Of a DNA stretch of 12,836 nt, positions 7,606-12,836 are shown in pieces. Under the pieces are notes generated by a model. That model was given only the letters and a program-made list of their open reading frames with translations. It had not been told where the DNA came from and made no database searches. Both the position numbers and the translations under genes were made by a program. Position 1 is the first letter of the stretch. Every line of letters starts with the position of its first letter. The DNA is from Candidatus Poribacteria bacterium (GTDB taxonomy: Bacteria; Poribacteria; WGA-4E; WGA-3G), in assembly GCA_007571355.1 (NCBI GenBank), contig RKRO01000210.1, positions 1 through 12,836 on the forward strand, written 5' to 3'.

Positions 7606-8808
7606 CTATTTTTTCACTGCGCCGAATGTAACGCCTCTGAGTAAATGCCCACGCATGAGGAAGGTAAAAACAGCGACGGGAAGCAGAAAAACAAACGTTG
7701 CTGCAGCAATCTTTCCCCAATCCATACCTGCAGAACCTGTTGCACTCGTGATTGAGGGGGGTGCTGTCACCGCTCTGCCGCCGACTTCTGTAAGCACCAA
7801 AGCAAAAGCGAACTCGTTCCACGCGGTAATCAGACAAAATACGGCAGTCGCGGCGATCCCGGTAACAGATTGTGGCAAGATTACTTTCATGAAGGTTTGA
7901 AACCGAGAATAGCCGTCAACGAGCGCGGCATCCTCATACTCCTTCGGGATTTCATCGATGAATCCCTTCATGAGCCATACTGCAAACGAGACGTTGAAGG
8001 TGGTATAAAGCAGAATCAACCCGAAGTGTGTATCGCGCAATCCGAGTGCGCTATACATCAGATAGATCGGGATGACGACAACGACAGGCGGTAACATACG
8101 GGTGCTGAGGATAAAGAAGAGGAGGTCATCTTTACCGGCGATGTCGAATCGGGAGAAGGCGTAAGCTGCGAGTGTTCCGAGTCCAACAGCGAGTATTGTG
8201 CTACCACCACCGATAATAATACTGTTGAGCAGCTGATAGAAATACTTGGACCCCCCATTTGCCAATGCGGCACAGATAGCGATCGTTCCGAAGACGCTCG
8301 GTAGGACAAAAGTGAATCGCAATTTCTTCTCTATTTGCAATGCGATGCCGCCCGTTTTCTTCAACGGTACGATTAGCGGATAGGCGAGAACGGTACAAAC
8401 TATCAAGAGCAAAAAATTGAGCCGGGCATCTGTTTGGAGGCGCGTCTGAAGCGGTGGTAGACTGAAGAAACTGTAGAGACAGGTTAAAATGAAAATGCTG
8501 TTCCATACCAAGCCGAGATGACGCGGTAGCTTCATTTTAGACAGGGAGAAAACGCCGAACAGGAGCAGTCCTACAAGCACCTCTGCAAGAAAGAGGTATG
8601 TTACACCCGGTACACCTTCTGAAGGCATCAGTTTCTGATAGTTCTCTAACGATACTTTAAAGAAGAATTTTGGGAGTTTCGTGGTAATATCTGCTAAACC
8701 TTTCAACGACGTTGCCAAAATCCAATAAATCGGGGTGATGTAGACAAGTACAGCAACGACGATGAGGGTAAGGGTGAGGTAGTGTACAAAACTTTTCCGA
8801 TTCCGCAT
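7606..8808 (-). CDS. ABC importer permease, MalG type, with large hydrophobic insertion
   Basis: Inner-membrane subunit of a carbohydrate-type ABC importer, 400 residues against the usual 270-300. It opens with a standard first membrane helix (LTLTLIVVAVLVYITPIYWILATSLKG). It ends with the normal core: NSIIIGGGSTILAVGLGTLAAYAFSR region, RMLPPVVVVIPIYL, WLMKGFIDEIP, the ATPase-contacting EAA loop (EYEDAALVDGYSRFQ...VILP, residues 290-312), AWNEFAFAL and GAVKK at the end. Between 'LENYQKL' (~60) and 'YFYQLLNS' (~189) lie about 115 extra residues with four hydrophobic stretches (about 72-89, 98-117, 130-149, 164-184). An even number of extra spans would keep the topology. The start is ATG 8808. 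The preceding permease gene ends seven bases away, and GGGGAGG inside its last codons (8821-8827) probably acts as ribosome binding site. Confidence 0.9.
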   Translation of the reverse strand: MRNRKSFVHYLTLTLIVVAVLVYITPIYWILATSLKGLADITTKLPKFFFKVSLENYQKLMPSEGVPGVTYLFLAEVLVGLLLFGVFSLSKMKLPRHLGLVWNSIFILTCLYSFFSLPPLQTRLQTDARLNFLLLIVCTVLAYPLIVPLKKTGGIALQIEKKLRFTFVLPSVFGTIAICAALANGGSKYFYQLLNSIIIGGGSTILAVGLGTLAAYAFSRFDIAGKDDLLFFILSTRMLPPVVVVIPIYLMYSALGLRDTHFGLILLYTTFNVSFAVWLMKGFIDEIPKEYEDAALVDGYSRFQTFMKVILPQSVTGIAATAVFCLITAWNEFAFALVLTEVGGRAVTAPPSITSATGSAGMDWGKIAAATFVFLLPVAVFTFLMRGHLLRGVTFGAVKK

Positions 8809-8815
8809 TGTGTTT

Positions 8816-9727
8816 TTAAGCCTCCCCTTTAATGCGATTAAGATATTTCACGTAAATATTGCTCAGTGCCACGATGATAATCAGCAGGATATACGCCATT
8901 GCGCACGCTTTACCGGTGTTGAAGTTCCGAAATGCAAGTTTATAGAGGTTCATGGATACGGTTTCCGTCGCAGTGCCGGGGCCGCCTTCACGGGTCAAGA
9001 CATAAACGATGTCGAACATCTTGAAGGCATCCATGGTTCGAAATAGCAGCGCGATGAGTAGAAGCGGTGATACCAAGGGCAGCGTAATCCATCGGAACTT
9101 GAACCATGCGGAAGCTCTATCAACATCAGCGGCTTCGTAGAGATATTTCGGTACTGCACTCAACCCCGCCAAAGCGATGAGCATCATGAAGGGCGACCAC
9201 ATCCATGTATCGACAATCACAACAGCCACCATCGCCATCTTCGGATTCGTCGTCCAACCGATCGGTGATTTCAGGATCGAACTGAGGAAAAAGTTGAGCA
9301 GCCCAGAATTATCGGAAGAAAGAATAAAACGCCAGAAGAGTCCGACGACGACGGGGGATAGCATCATCGGCAGCAGGAGAAGTGTTGTAACAAAACCTTT
9401 ATAGCGGAATTCTCGGTTGAGGAGGAGTGCCAGCCCGAATCCGATAAAGAATTGCGCAGCGACTGCAAGGATGACGAAGTAGGCAGTTGTCTGAAAATAC
9501 CCCCAGATTTCCGGGTCTTGAAGGAGACGTGTGTAATTACGAACACCGATAAACCTCGTCGGTGTGGGCATTGAGGCTTTGTAGCGATGGAAACTCAAGT
9601 AGAGCGACCAGAGTAGCGGGAAAATGTTCATCAAGATGAGCAGAATCATGGTCGGCATGATGAATGCCATTTTCAGCTGGTAGTCGCTCATCCCGCGCGA
9701 TGTTCTATAGGGAGCGGTGGTTCGCAT
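8816..9727 (-). CDS. ABC importer permease, MalF/UgpA type
   Basis: The 303-residue inner-membrane subunit pairs with the MalG-type permease encoded next. It shows six hydrophobic stretches: AFIMPTMILLILMNIFPLLW near 21-40, then around 80-104, 113-134, 165-190, 218-232 and 277-295. Family motifs present are 'FIGVRNYTRLLQDPEIW', 'NREFRYKG', 'LLLLPMMLSPVVVGLFWRFI', the EAA loop at 198-217 (EAADVDRASAWFKFRWITLP) and 'VYVLTREGGPGTATETVSMNLYKLAF', typical of sugar permeases. In the EAA loop the usual glycine after the aspartate is arginine (D-R-A instead of D-G-A). The start is ATG 9727 with only a weak upstream purine tract. An inner ATG at codon 13 (MSDYQLKM) is possible, since sequence before it looks non-conserved. 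Co-transcription with the next permease is nearly certain from the seven-base gap. Confidence 0.92.
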   Translation of the reverse strand: MRTTAPYRTSRGMSDYQLKMAFIMPTMILLILMNIFPLLWSLYLSFHRYKASMPTPTRFIGVRNYTRLLQDPEIWGYFQTTAYFVILAVAAQFFIGFGLALLLNREFRYKGFVTTLLLLPMMLSPVVVGLFWRFILSSDNSGLLNFFLSSILKSPIGWTTNPKMAMVAVVIVDTWMWSPFMMLIALAGLSAVPKYLYEAADVDRASAWFKFRWITLPLVSPLLLIALLFRTMDAFKMFDIVYVLTREGGPGTATETVSMNLYKLAFRNFNTGKACAMAYILLIIIVALSNIYVKYLNRIKGEA

Positions 9728-9803
9728 ATTTCTTAGGGCAAAGGCTCTTAGCAGTTGGTTATCGGAAATTATCAGCCTTCAGTCACTGTGTTGTGATATT
9801 TAG

Positions 9804-9845
9804 ATATGCTGTGGTACCAACAAAATAGAAGGTACCACAGCATAT
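9804..9845 (-). other. Perfect 15-bp stem-loop between binding-protein and permease genes
   Basis: The arms ATATGCTGTGGTACC (9804-9818) and its exact complement (9831-9845) enclose a 12-base loop. The element sits in the 157-base gap after the binding-protein gene and before the MalF-type gene. No T-tract follows on the - strand, so it is not a classic intrinsic terminator. In mal-type operons such stem-loops protect the 3' end of the binding-protein mRNA and lower expression of the permeases. That role is inferred here. Confidence 0.65.
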
Positions 9846-9850
9846 TTACT

Positions 9851-9878
9851 GACGGTTGACTGCCGACGGTTGATGGCT
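9851..9878. repeat. Short degenerate tandem repeat
   Basis: GACGGTTGACTGCC (9851-9864) is followed by GACGGTTGATGGCT (9865-9878). Nine bases are identical at a 14-base period. It lies directly after the binding-protein stop codon and beside the stem-loop. Similar 'CAGTT..ATCAG' wording occurs at about 9750-9776, so a simple intergenic repeat family is possible. Confidence 0.45.
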
Positions 9879-9884
9879 GTTCTG

Positions 9885-11210
9885 TTACTTGTCGTAGTAA
9901 CCCGCGTCCTCAAAGATTTCCTCATGTTTTCGTGCAATATTGTCGAGTGCCTCTTTGGGTGATTTGATCTTCGAAATCGCTTCACTCCAATTCGTCTGGC
10001 AGACTTCTAAAAGTTCTGCGTATTCCGGGACTGCCCAGAAATCGCGAAGGTAAGGGAAACTTGCGGCGAAGGCTTCGTTAAACGGTGTCGATTTCTTAAA
10101 AGTATCCAATTGCAAGACCTCTTTATGCGGTGTGAAGCCGCCGAGTGCCGCCCATTTTTCCTGTACAGGTTTCTGCATAAACCATTTCATGTATCGCTTG
10201 GCAAGTTCCTGATTTTTGGAATAGGAAGAGATAGACATGCCTTGTCCACCGATACTGATATAGTGTCCTTTTGGACCGGCGGGTGCGATGAAGAAGCCGC
10301 TCTTATCGTGCGAGATCGGATTGGTTTCGGGGTTAACCACACCCGGTAGGAAGGCGAAGTAATTCATTGCCATCGCAACCTTACCTGCGGTATAAGCATT
10401 CAGGGTTTCTGCCCAGTAGTAGTTCGGTGCATCCGGCGGTGCGAACTGGAGTAGATCGGTGTAAAATTCGAGTGCCTTTGCACTGTCTGCCGAGTTAATG
10501 TGTCCATCAACCTTATAGGTGTCTGCATCGCCGTAACTGCCACCGTAACTCCACATCACTTGTTGAAAGCCCATGGTAATACCGTCGTATTCCTTGCTAT
10601 ACCACGTAGCGATCCCGTAGAGGTCCTGATCTGGACGCGTGAAGAATTCGGCAATATCGCGAAGTTGATCGTAGGTTTTCGGGGGTGCAAGTGCGTAGCC
10701 GTATTTCTCTTGAAATGCTGCCATTTCTGTGGGGTCTTCAAATAAGTCTTTCCGATAGACGTATCCAGCGGCATCGACTTGTGCTGGTAATGCCCAGTAC
10801 GTTCCGCTGCCTTTTGGGTATTCAGCGAATGCTGTCATCGCCGGTCCATAGATGGAATCGACATCAATGTTTTCATTGATCCAGTCGGTGAGATTAATAT
10901 AGTTTCCGCCTTGAGAATTCCTACCCAGCCACTGGCTATCACCAATAACGATGTCATAAAGTTCGCTTTTTCCGACAAACGCTGTGAAAACCTTATCTTG
11001 GAAGTTGGGCCAGGGAATCTGGATGACATCAACAGCGATGCCGGTTTCAGCAGTAAAGTCTTTGGAGAGTTCCTGCAAATAGTTCGCAGGGTCCCATTCC
11101 GCCCAGACAATTGTTAAGGATTGAGATTGGTGGTTATCAGCTTTCGAGGCACTAACAAATGCAAGTGCAAGTATTAGGGCTAAGACAAGGCTTATGTGAA
11201 CACTTTTCAT
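9885..11210 (-). CDS. ABC importer solute-binding protein, family 1 (carbohydrate type)
   Basis: The 441-residue exported protein captures the ligand for the two permeases encoded downstream. The signal peptide is residues 1-24 (MKSVHISLVLALILALAFVSASKA), with no lipobox cysteine, so it should be free in the periplasm. Mature features fit family-1 binding proteins: 'LTIVWAEWDPANYLQELSKDF' with 'ETGIAVDV', 'YDIVIGDSQWLGRN', 'YWALPAQVDAAGYVYRKDLF', 'PPKTYDQLRDIAEFF', 'AYTAGKVAMAMNYFAFLPG', and 'GGQGMSISSYSKNQELAKRYMKWF' with 'KWAALGGFTPHKEVL'. Many Trp and Tyr residues suit a sugar-stacking site, but the ligand cannot be named. The start ATG 11210 has GGAGG at 11218-11222, seven bases upstream. 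It is the first gene of the cluster, and the stem-loop after it probably raises its dose over the permeases. No ATPase gene is present here. Confidence 0.93.
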   Translation of the reverse strand: MKSVHISLVLALILALAFVSASKADNHQSQSLTIVWAEWDPANYLQELSKDFTAETGIAVDVIQIPWPNFQDKVFTAFVGKSELYDIVIGDSQWLGRNSQGGNYINLTDWINENIDVDSIYGPAMTAFAEYPKGSGTYWALPAQVDAAGYVYRKDLFEDPTEMAAFQEKYGYALAPPKTYDQLRDIAEFFTRPDQDLYGIATWYSKEYDGITMGFQQVMWSYGGSYGDADTYKVDGHINSADSAKALEFYTDLLQFAPPDAPNYYWAETLNAYTAGKVAMAMNYFAFLPGVVNPETNPISHDKSGFFIAPAGPKGHYISIGGQGMSISSYSKNQELAKRYMKWFMQKPVQEKWAALGGFTPHKEVLQLDTFKKSTPFNEAFAASFPYLRDFWAVPEYAELLEVCQTNWSEAISKIKSPKEALDNIARKHEEIFEDAGYYDK

Positions 11211-11293
11211 ATTTTTTCCTCCGTATAAAGATCATGTGAGTTGTTATCAGCACCTGTTAAAATCTGAAATGCAATTCAGTTCTTTAACCGAGC

Positions 11294-11322
11294 ATTATAA
11301 GTCGACAACAAAATTTTTGCAA
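11294..11322 (-). promoter_or_regulatory. Predicted sigma70-type promoter of the importer operon
   Basis: On the - strand TTGCAA (11317-11322, four of six matches) and a perfect TATAAT (11294-11299) stand 17 bp apart. Transcription would start near 11287, giving a leader of about 75 bases before the binding-protein start. Confidence 0.65.
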
Positions 11323-11330
11323 GAAAATTT
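11311..11330. promoter_or_regulatory. Possible operator over the -35 box
   Basis: Inverted repeat AAATTTT (11311-11317), six bases (TGCAAG), AAAATTT (11324-11330), covering the -35 box of the importer promoter. A repressor site there could block transcription. AT-rich symmetry can also arise by chance, and no regulator gene is in the window. Confidence 0.35.
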
Positions 11331-11397
11331 GTTTGCAGTGCGGATATCCCAAACTACATTTATCTGAATGGGAGTGTCTGTCAAGGTTCGCCGGGGC

Positions 11398-11412
11398 AGA
11401 ACACGGTGTTCT
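11398..11412. promoter_or_regulatory. 15-bp palindrome AGAACACGGTGTTCT
   Basis: Seven-base perfect arms around one central G. Too tight for a good RNA hairpin but a normal form for a dimeric regulator site. It lies upstream of the predicted importer promoter and 26 bp (centre to centre) from a second palindrome. Confidence 0.45.
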
Positions 11413-11422
11413 TTGCTTTTAG

Positions 11423-11439
11423 ATTCCGAATTTCGGAAT
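11423..11439. promoter_or_regulatory. 17-bp palindrome ATTCCGAATTTCGGAAT
   Basis: Eight-base perfect arms around one central T. The sequence differs from the palindrome at 11398-11412, so the two are not simple copies of one operator. Both lie between a possible distal - strand promoter (11649-11678) and the importer promoter. Confidence 0.45.
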
Positions 11440-11465
11440 AGTGCTAAACTCGGATAACTTCCACC

Positions 11466-11678
11466 CTATTTTCCAATGATGGCAGTGGAGCGTTCGATGT
11501 CCGCGAAGTATGGTGCGTTGAAAGCAACGTAAGCGAGGCTGAACGTCTCAATCTGTGGATCGTATCGCTTTGACATATCTGGAAATAGGACAATTCCTGT
11601 GTCAACTTGATAGATGCCTGCGGTTTCATCTCTTGTGATATGAGGTGAATTATAGCATAGGCTGAGGGAATAATGCAA
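11466..11678 (-). CDS. Doubtful small ORF or gene remnant
   Basis: A 70-codon frame with a TTG start; open from about 11702 without a clear ribosome site. The translation reads like protein in its second half (GIVLFPDMSKRYDPQIETF, then LAYVAFNAPYFADIERS), with no membrane segment, and ends at TAG beside the palindromes. I do not recognise it. A different frame from ATG 11629 to 11444 (61 codons) overlaps it and sits behind a possible promoter, so the two compete. It may be the decayed tail of a gene rather than an active one. Confidence 0.25.
   Translation of the reverse strand: MHYSLSLCYNSPHITRDETAGIYQVDTGIVLFPDMSKRYDPQIETFSLAYVAFNAPYFADIERSTAIIGK
11649..11678 (-). promoter_or_regulatory. 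Possible extended -10 promoter on the - strand
   Basis: On the - strand TGCTATAAT (perfect -10 at 11649-11654 with an upstream TG) follows a weak TTGCAT (11673-11678, three matches) at 18 bp. It could be a distal promoter for the importer operon or drive the small ORF. It points away from the LamG promoter. Confidence 0.4.
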
Positions 11679-11752
11679 TGGGTTTAAGGCACTTTGTTTG
11701 CGTCATCCACCTCATCTATTGGGTTAGGGAGGAATGCCCACTCCTTTAGTTT

Positions 11753-11781
11753 TTGACATCTCATATCAAAAATGTTATACT
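11753..11781 (+). promoter_or_regulatory. Strong predicted sigma70-type promoter of the LamG gene
   Basis: Perfect TTGACA (11753-11758), 17 bp, TATACT (11776-11781, one mismatch). Transcription would start near 11788, giving a leader of about 92 bases. Confidence 0.8.
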
Positions 11782-11795
11782 TTTTGCATACCAAT

Positions 11796-11858
11796 TGGCA
11801 GATATGCCAAGCGTAGTCTCTCTACTATGTATCTGCCGCCCGCTCTTAACGGGTTAAG
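11796..11858 (+). promoter_or_regulatory. Structured leader with alternative hairpins, riboswitch-like
   Basis: Within the LamG leader, GGCAGATA (11797-11804) pairs perfectly with TATCTGCC (11830-11837) around a 25-base interior that has its own small hairpin (GTAG 11813-11816 with CTAC 11822-11825). The same left arm can instead form TGGCA (11796-11800) with TGCCA (11805-11809) over a GATA loop. Next, CCCG (11839-11842) pairs with CGGG (11850-11853), or CTTAA (11845-11849) with TTAAG (11854-11858), again mutually exclusive. The ribosome site AGGAG (11868-11872) follows ten bases later. I match it to no known riboswitch class; function as a switch is inferred. Confidence 0.45.
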
Positions 11859-11879
11859 TATTTTAATAGGAGATGAAAA

Positions 11880-12653
11880 ATGAAAACTGTAACTGTCACA
11901 TCTGCTTTACTATTACTCATTGGACTCACCTCGCAACCTGTGCTATCCCAAAATGTTAGTGATGGAATCGTCGCGTATTGGGCATTCAATGAAAAAGAGG
12001 GTGATACTGCAACCGACGCAAGTGGTAACGGACATGATGGTAAATTAATGGGAGACCCACAATGGACGGATGATGGCTACTTCGGCGGCGCACTTGAATT
12101 TGATCAAGACGGCGATGAGGTGAACGTTCCTTATCATGAAGATCTTAATCAAGAGGTCTTTACTATCTGTGCGTGGGCAAACGTAGAACCGGGGAGCGCG
12201 AACCATCGTGCTGTGGTCTCTTCCCGTGCTGACTTTCCACAACGCGGGTTTATCTTCTATGCTGAGCCCGGCAATACGTGGGAATTCTGGATCGGTGCCG
12301 GCGCGAATCATTGGAAACCTGTTCGGGGACCAGCTGCGAATCTCGGTGAATGGGATCACCTCGCTGGCACTTATGCTGATGGTAACCATAAATTCTATGT
12401 AAACGGTGAATTTATAGGAGAAGATAACTTTGATATTGATGTTAATCCCAGCGAGGAATTTCTCATCGGTGCAGGCGGAAATGAACGTCCTACGCATACC
12501 TACCTTTTCAAAGGTATGATTGATGAAGTACGCCTTTATGATCGTGTGCTCGACGAAGACGAAATTGCAGCGGTAATGGAAAGTGAATCCTTAGCCGTTG
12601 AACCCGTTGGTAAGCTTGCAATGACGTGGGGAAAACTCAAAACTGACTTTTAA
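11880..12653 (+). CDS. Exported LamG (concanavalin A-like) domain protein
   Basis: The 257-residue protein has a signal peptide (MKTVTVTSALLLLIGLTSQPVLSQ, cut near residue 24). One LamG/concanavalin A-like lectin fold spans about 28-232: 'GIVAYWAFNEKEGDTATDASGNGHDG', 'GALEFDQDGDEVNVPY', 'FTICAWANVE', 'GEWDHLAGTYADGNHKFYVNG' and 'FKGMIDEVRLYDRVLDEDEI'. These are the usual landmarks of a beta-sandwich that binds glycans or proteins; no glycosidase signature is seen. After the domain a short tail (VEPVGKLAMTWGKLKTDF) remains. I recall a similar 'GKLATTWGKIK' ending on exported proteins of Poribacteria-like genomes, which I cannot verify here. ATG 11880 has AGGAG seven bases upstream. The gene stands alone behind its own promoter and leader, with a hairpin after its stop. 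Confidence 0.9.
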   Translation: MKTVTVTSALLLLIGLTSQPVLSQNVSDGIVAYWAFNEKEGDTATDASGNGHDGKLMGDPQWTDDGYFGGALEFDQDGDEVNVPYHEDLNQEVFTICAWANVEPGSANHRAVVSSRADFPQRGFIFYAEPGNTWEFWIGAGANHWKPVRGPAANLGEWDHLAGTYADGNHKFYVNGEFIGEDNFDIDVNPSEEFLIGAGGNERPTHTYLFKGMIDEVRLYDRVLDEDEIAAVMESESLAVEPVGKLAMTWGKLKTDF

Positions 12654-12668
12654 AGTAATGTGAGGTTC

Positions 12669-12689
12669 GGCGCGGTTGAAAACCGCGCC
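12669..12689 (+). terminator. GC-rich hairpin after the LamG gene
   Basis: GGCGCGGTT (12669-12677), loop GAA, AACCGCGCC (12681-12689): nine perfect pairs, 15 bases after the stop codon. The following TCCCTTATCT has few T residues, so termination would be weak. It may also be a copy of a dispersed palindrome, since such 'GGCGCGGTT' hairpins recur between genes in some genomes. Both readings fit. Confidence 0.55.
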
Positions 12690-12770
12690 TCCCTTATCTA
12701 AGATAACCTGATGCAATGAGTACTTTAGGCATTAAAAAATCTTGAAAGCGCGCCTGAAACCGGTCGGCAA

Positions 12771-12836
12771 TTAGAAGATGCCGAAACCCAAGACGAGTCG
12801 GATGCCGCCTAAGAAGATGGCTACGGCACAAAGGAT
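12771..12836 (-). CDS. C-terminal end of a hydrophobic protein, cut by the right edge
   Basis: The last 21 codons, reading ILCAVAIFLGGIRLVLGFGIF and then TAA, run in from the right edge on the - strand. The segment is strongly hydrophobic with one arginine, like a final membrane helix. It is too short to name a family. The other - strand frames either stop at once or give a basic, unlikely sequence. The gene would converge on the LamG gene, with the GC-rich hairpin between them. Confidence 0.45.
   Translation of the reverse strand: MLCAVAIFLGGIRLVLGFGIF

Larger units (their letters stand above)
11211..11879. other. Long intergenic regulatory region
   Basis: About 670 bases separate the divergent importer operon and LamG gene. 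It holds, from left to right, the importer ribosome site and promoter, an AT-rich inverted repeat, two tight palindromes, a doubtful small - strand ORF with an upstream - strand promoter, and the LamG promoter and leader. From 11440 to 11465 and from 11704 to 11752 I see nothing definite. Confidence 0.5.

Noticed and set aside
12700..12836. Alternative - strand frame running through 12700-12836
   Set aside because: It gives a basic, histidine- and arginine-rich sequence unlike a protein, whereas the adjacent frame gives a typical membrane segment with a clean stop.

Overview
The window looks like a chromosomal piece of an uncultured, environmental Gram-negative-type bacterium. Exported multi-blade WD40 proteins, a phytanoyl-CoA-dioxygenase-family protein, a LamG protein and a carbohydrate-type ABC importer together are reminiscent of Candidatus Poribacteria and related sponge or marine lineages. 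That assignment is an inference from gene content and style, not from a phylogenetic marker. I see no rRNA, tRNA, CRISPR array, insertion sequence or phage gene.

Left part (1-6073, + strand): three WD40 beta-propeller genes plus one orphan. The first WD40 gene is cut by the left edge. After a roughly 540-base non-coding stretch comes a small unrecognised gene (1624-2067). Then follow two full-length tandem paralogues (2204-4102 and 4181-6073). Each has a signal peptide, the same 'TRWxLPxGAIARxGKG' entry segment and 14 WD40 repeats, enough for two seven-bladed propellers.

Centre (6115-11210, - strand): a transport cluster read right to left. It encodes a family-1 solute-binding protein, a MalF-type permease, a MalG-type permease with an unusual hydrophobic insertion of about 115 residues, and then a PhyH-type Fe(II)/2-oxoglutarate oxygenase fused to HEAT repeats. 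The binding-protein gene has a good sigma70-like promoter. A perfect 15-bp stem-loop separates it from the permeases, as in mal-type operons that make extra binding protein. The oxygenase also has its own predicted promoter (TTGACT, 17 bp, TATACT), so it can be expressed apart from the importer. No ATPase gene is present, so the importer probably borrows one from elsewhere. The ligand cannot be read from the sequence; a carbohydrate or polyol is the family expectation.

Right part (11211-12836): a regulatory intergenic region of about 670 bases with divergent predicted promoters, two tight palindromes and a doubtful small ORF. It leads into an exported LamG-domain protein (11880-12653) behind a strong TTGACA-17-TATACT promoter and a leader RNA with mutually exclusive hairpins. 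A GC-rich hairpin follows the gene. The right edge holds the last 21 codons of a hydrophobic protein on the - strand.

The points most worth a second look are the switch-like leader of the LamG gene, the transmembrane insertion in the MalG-type permease, the PhyH-HEAT fusion with its own promoter, and the twin 14-repeat exported propellers with a shared 35-bp identical block.
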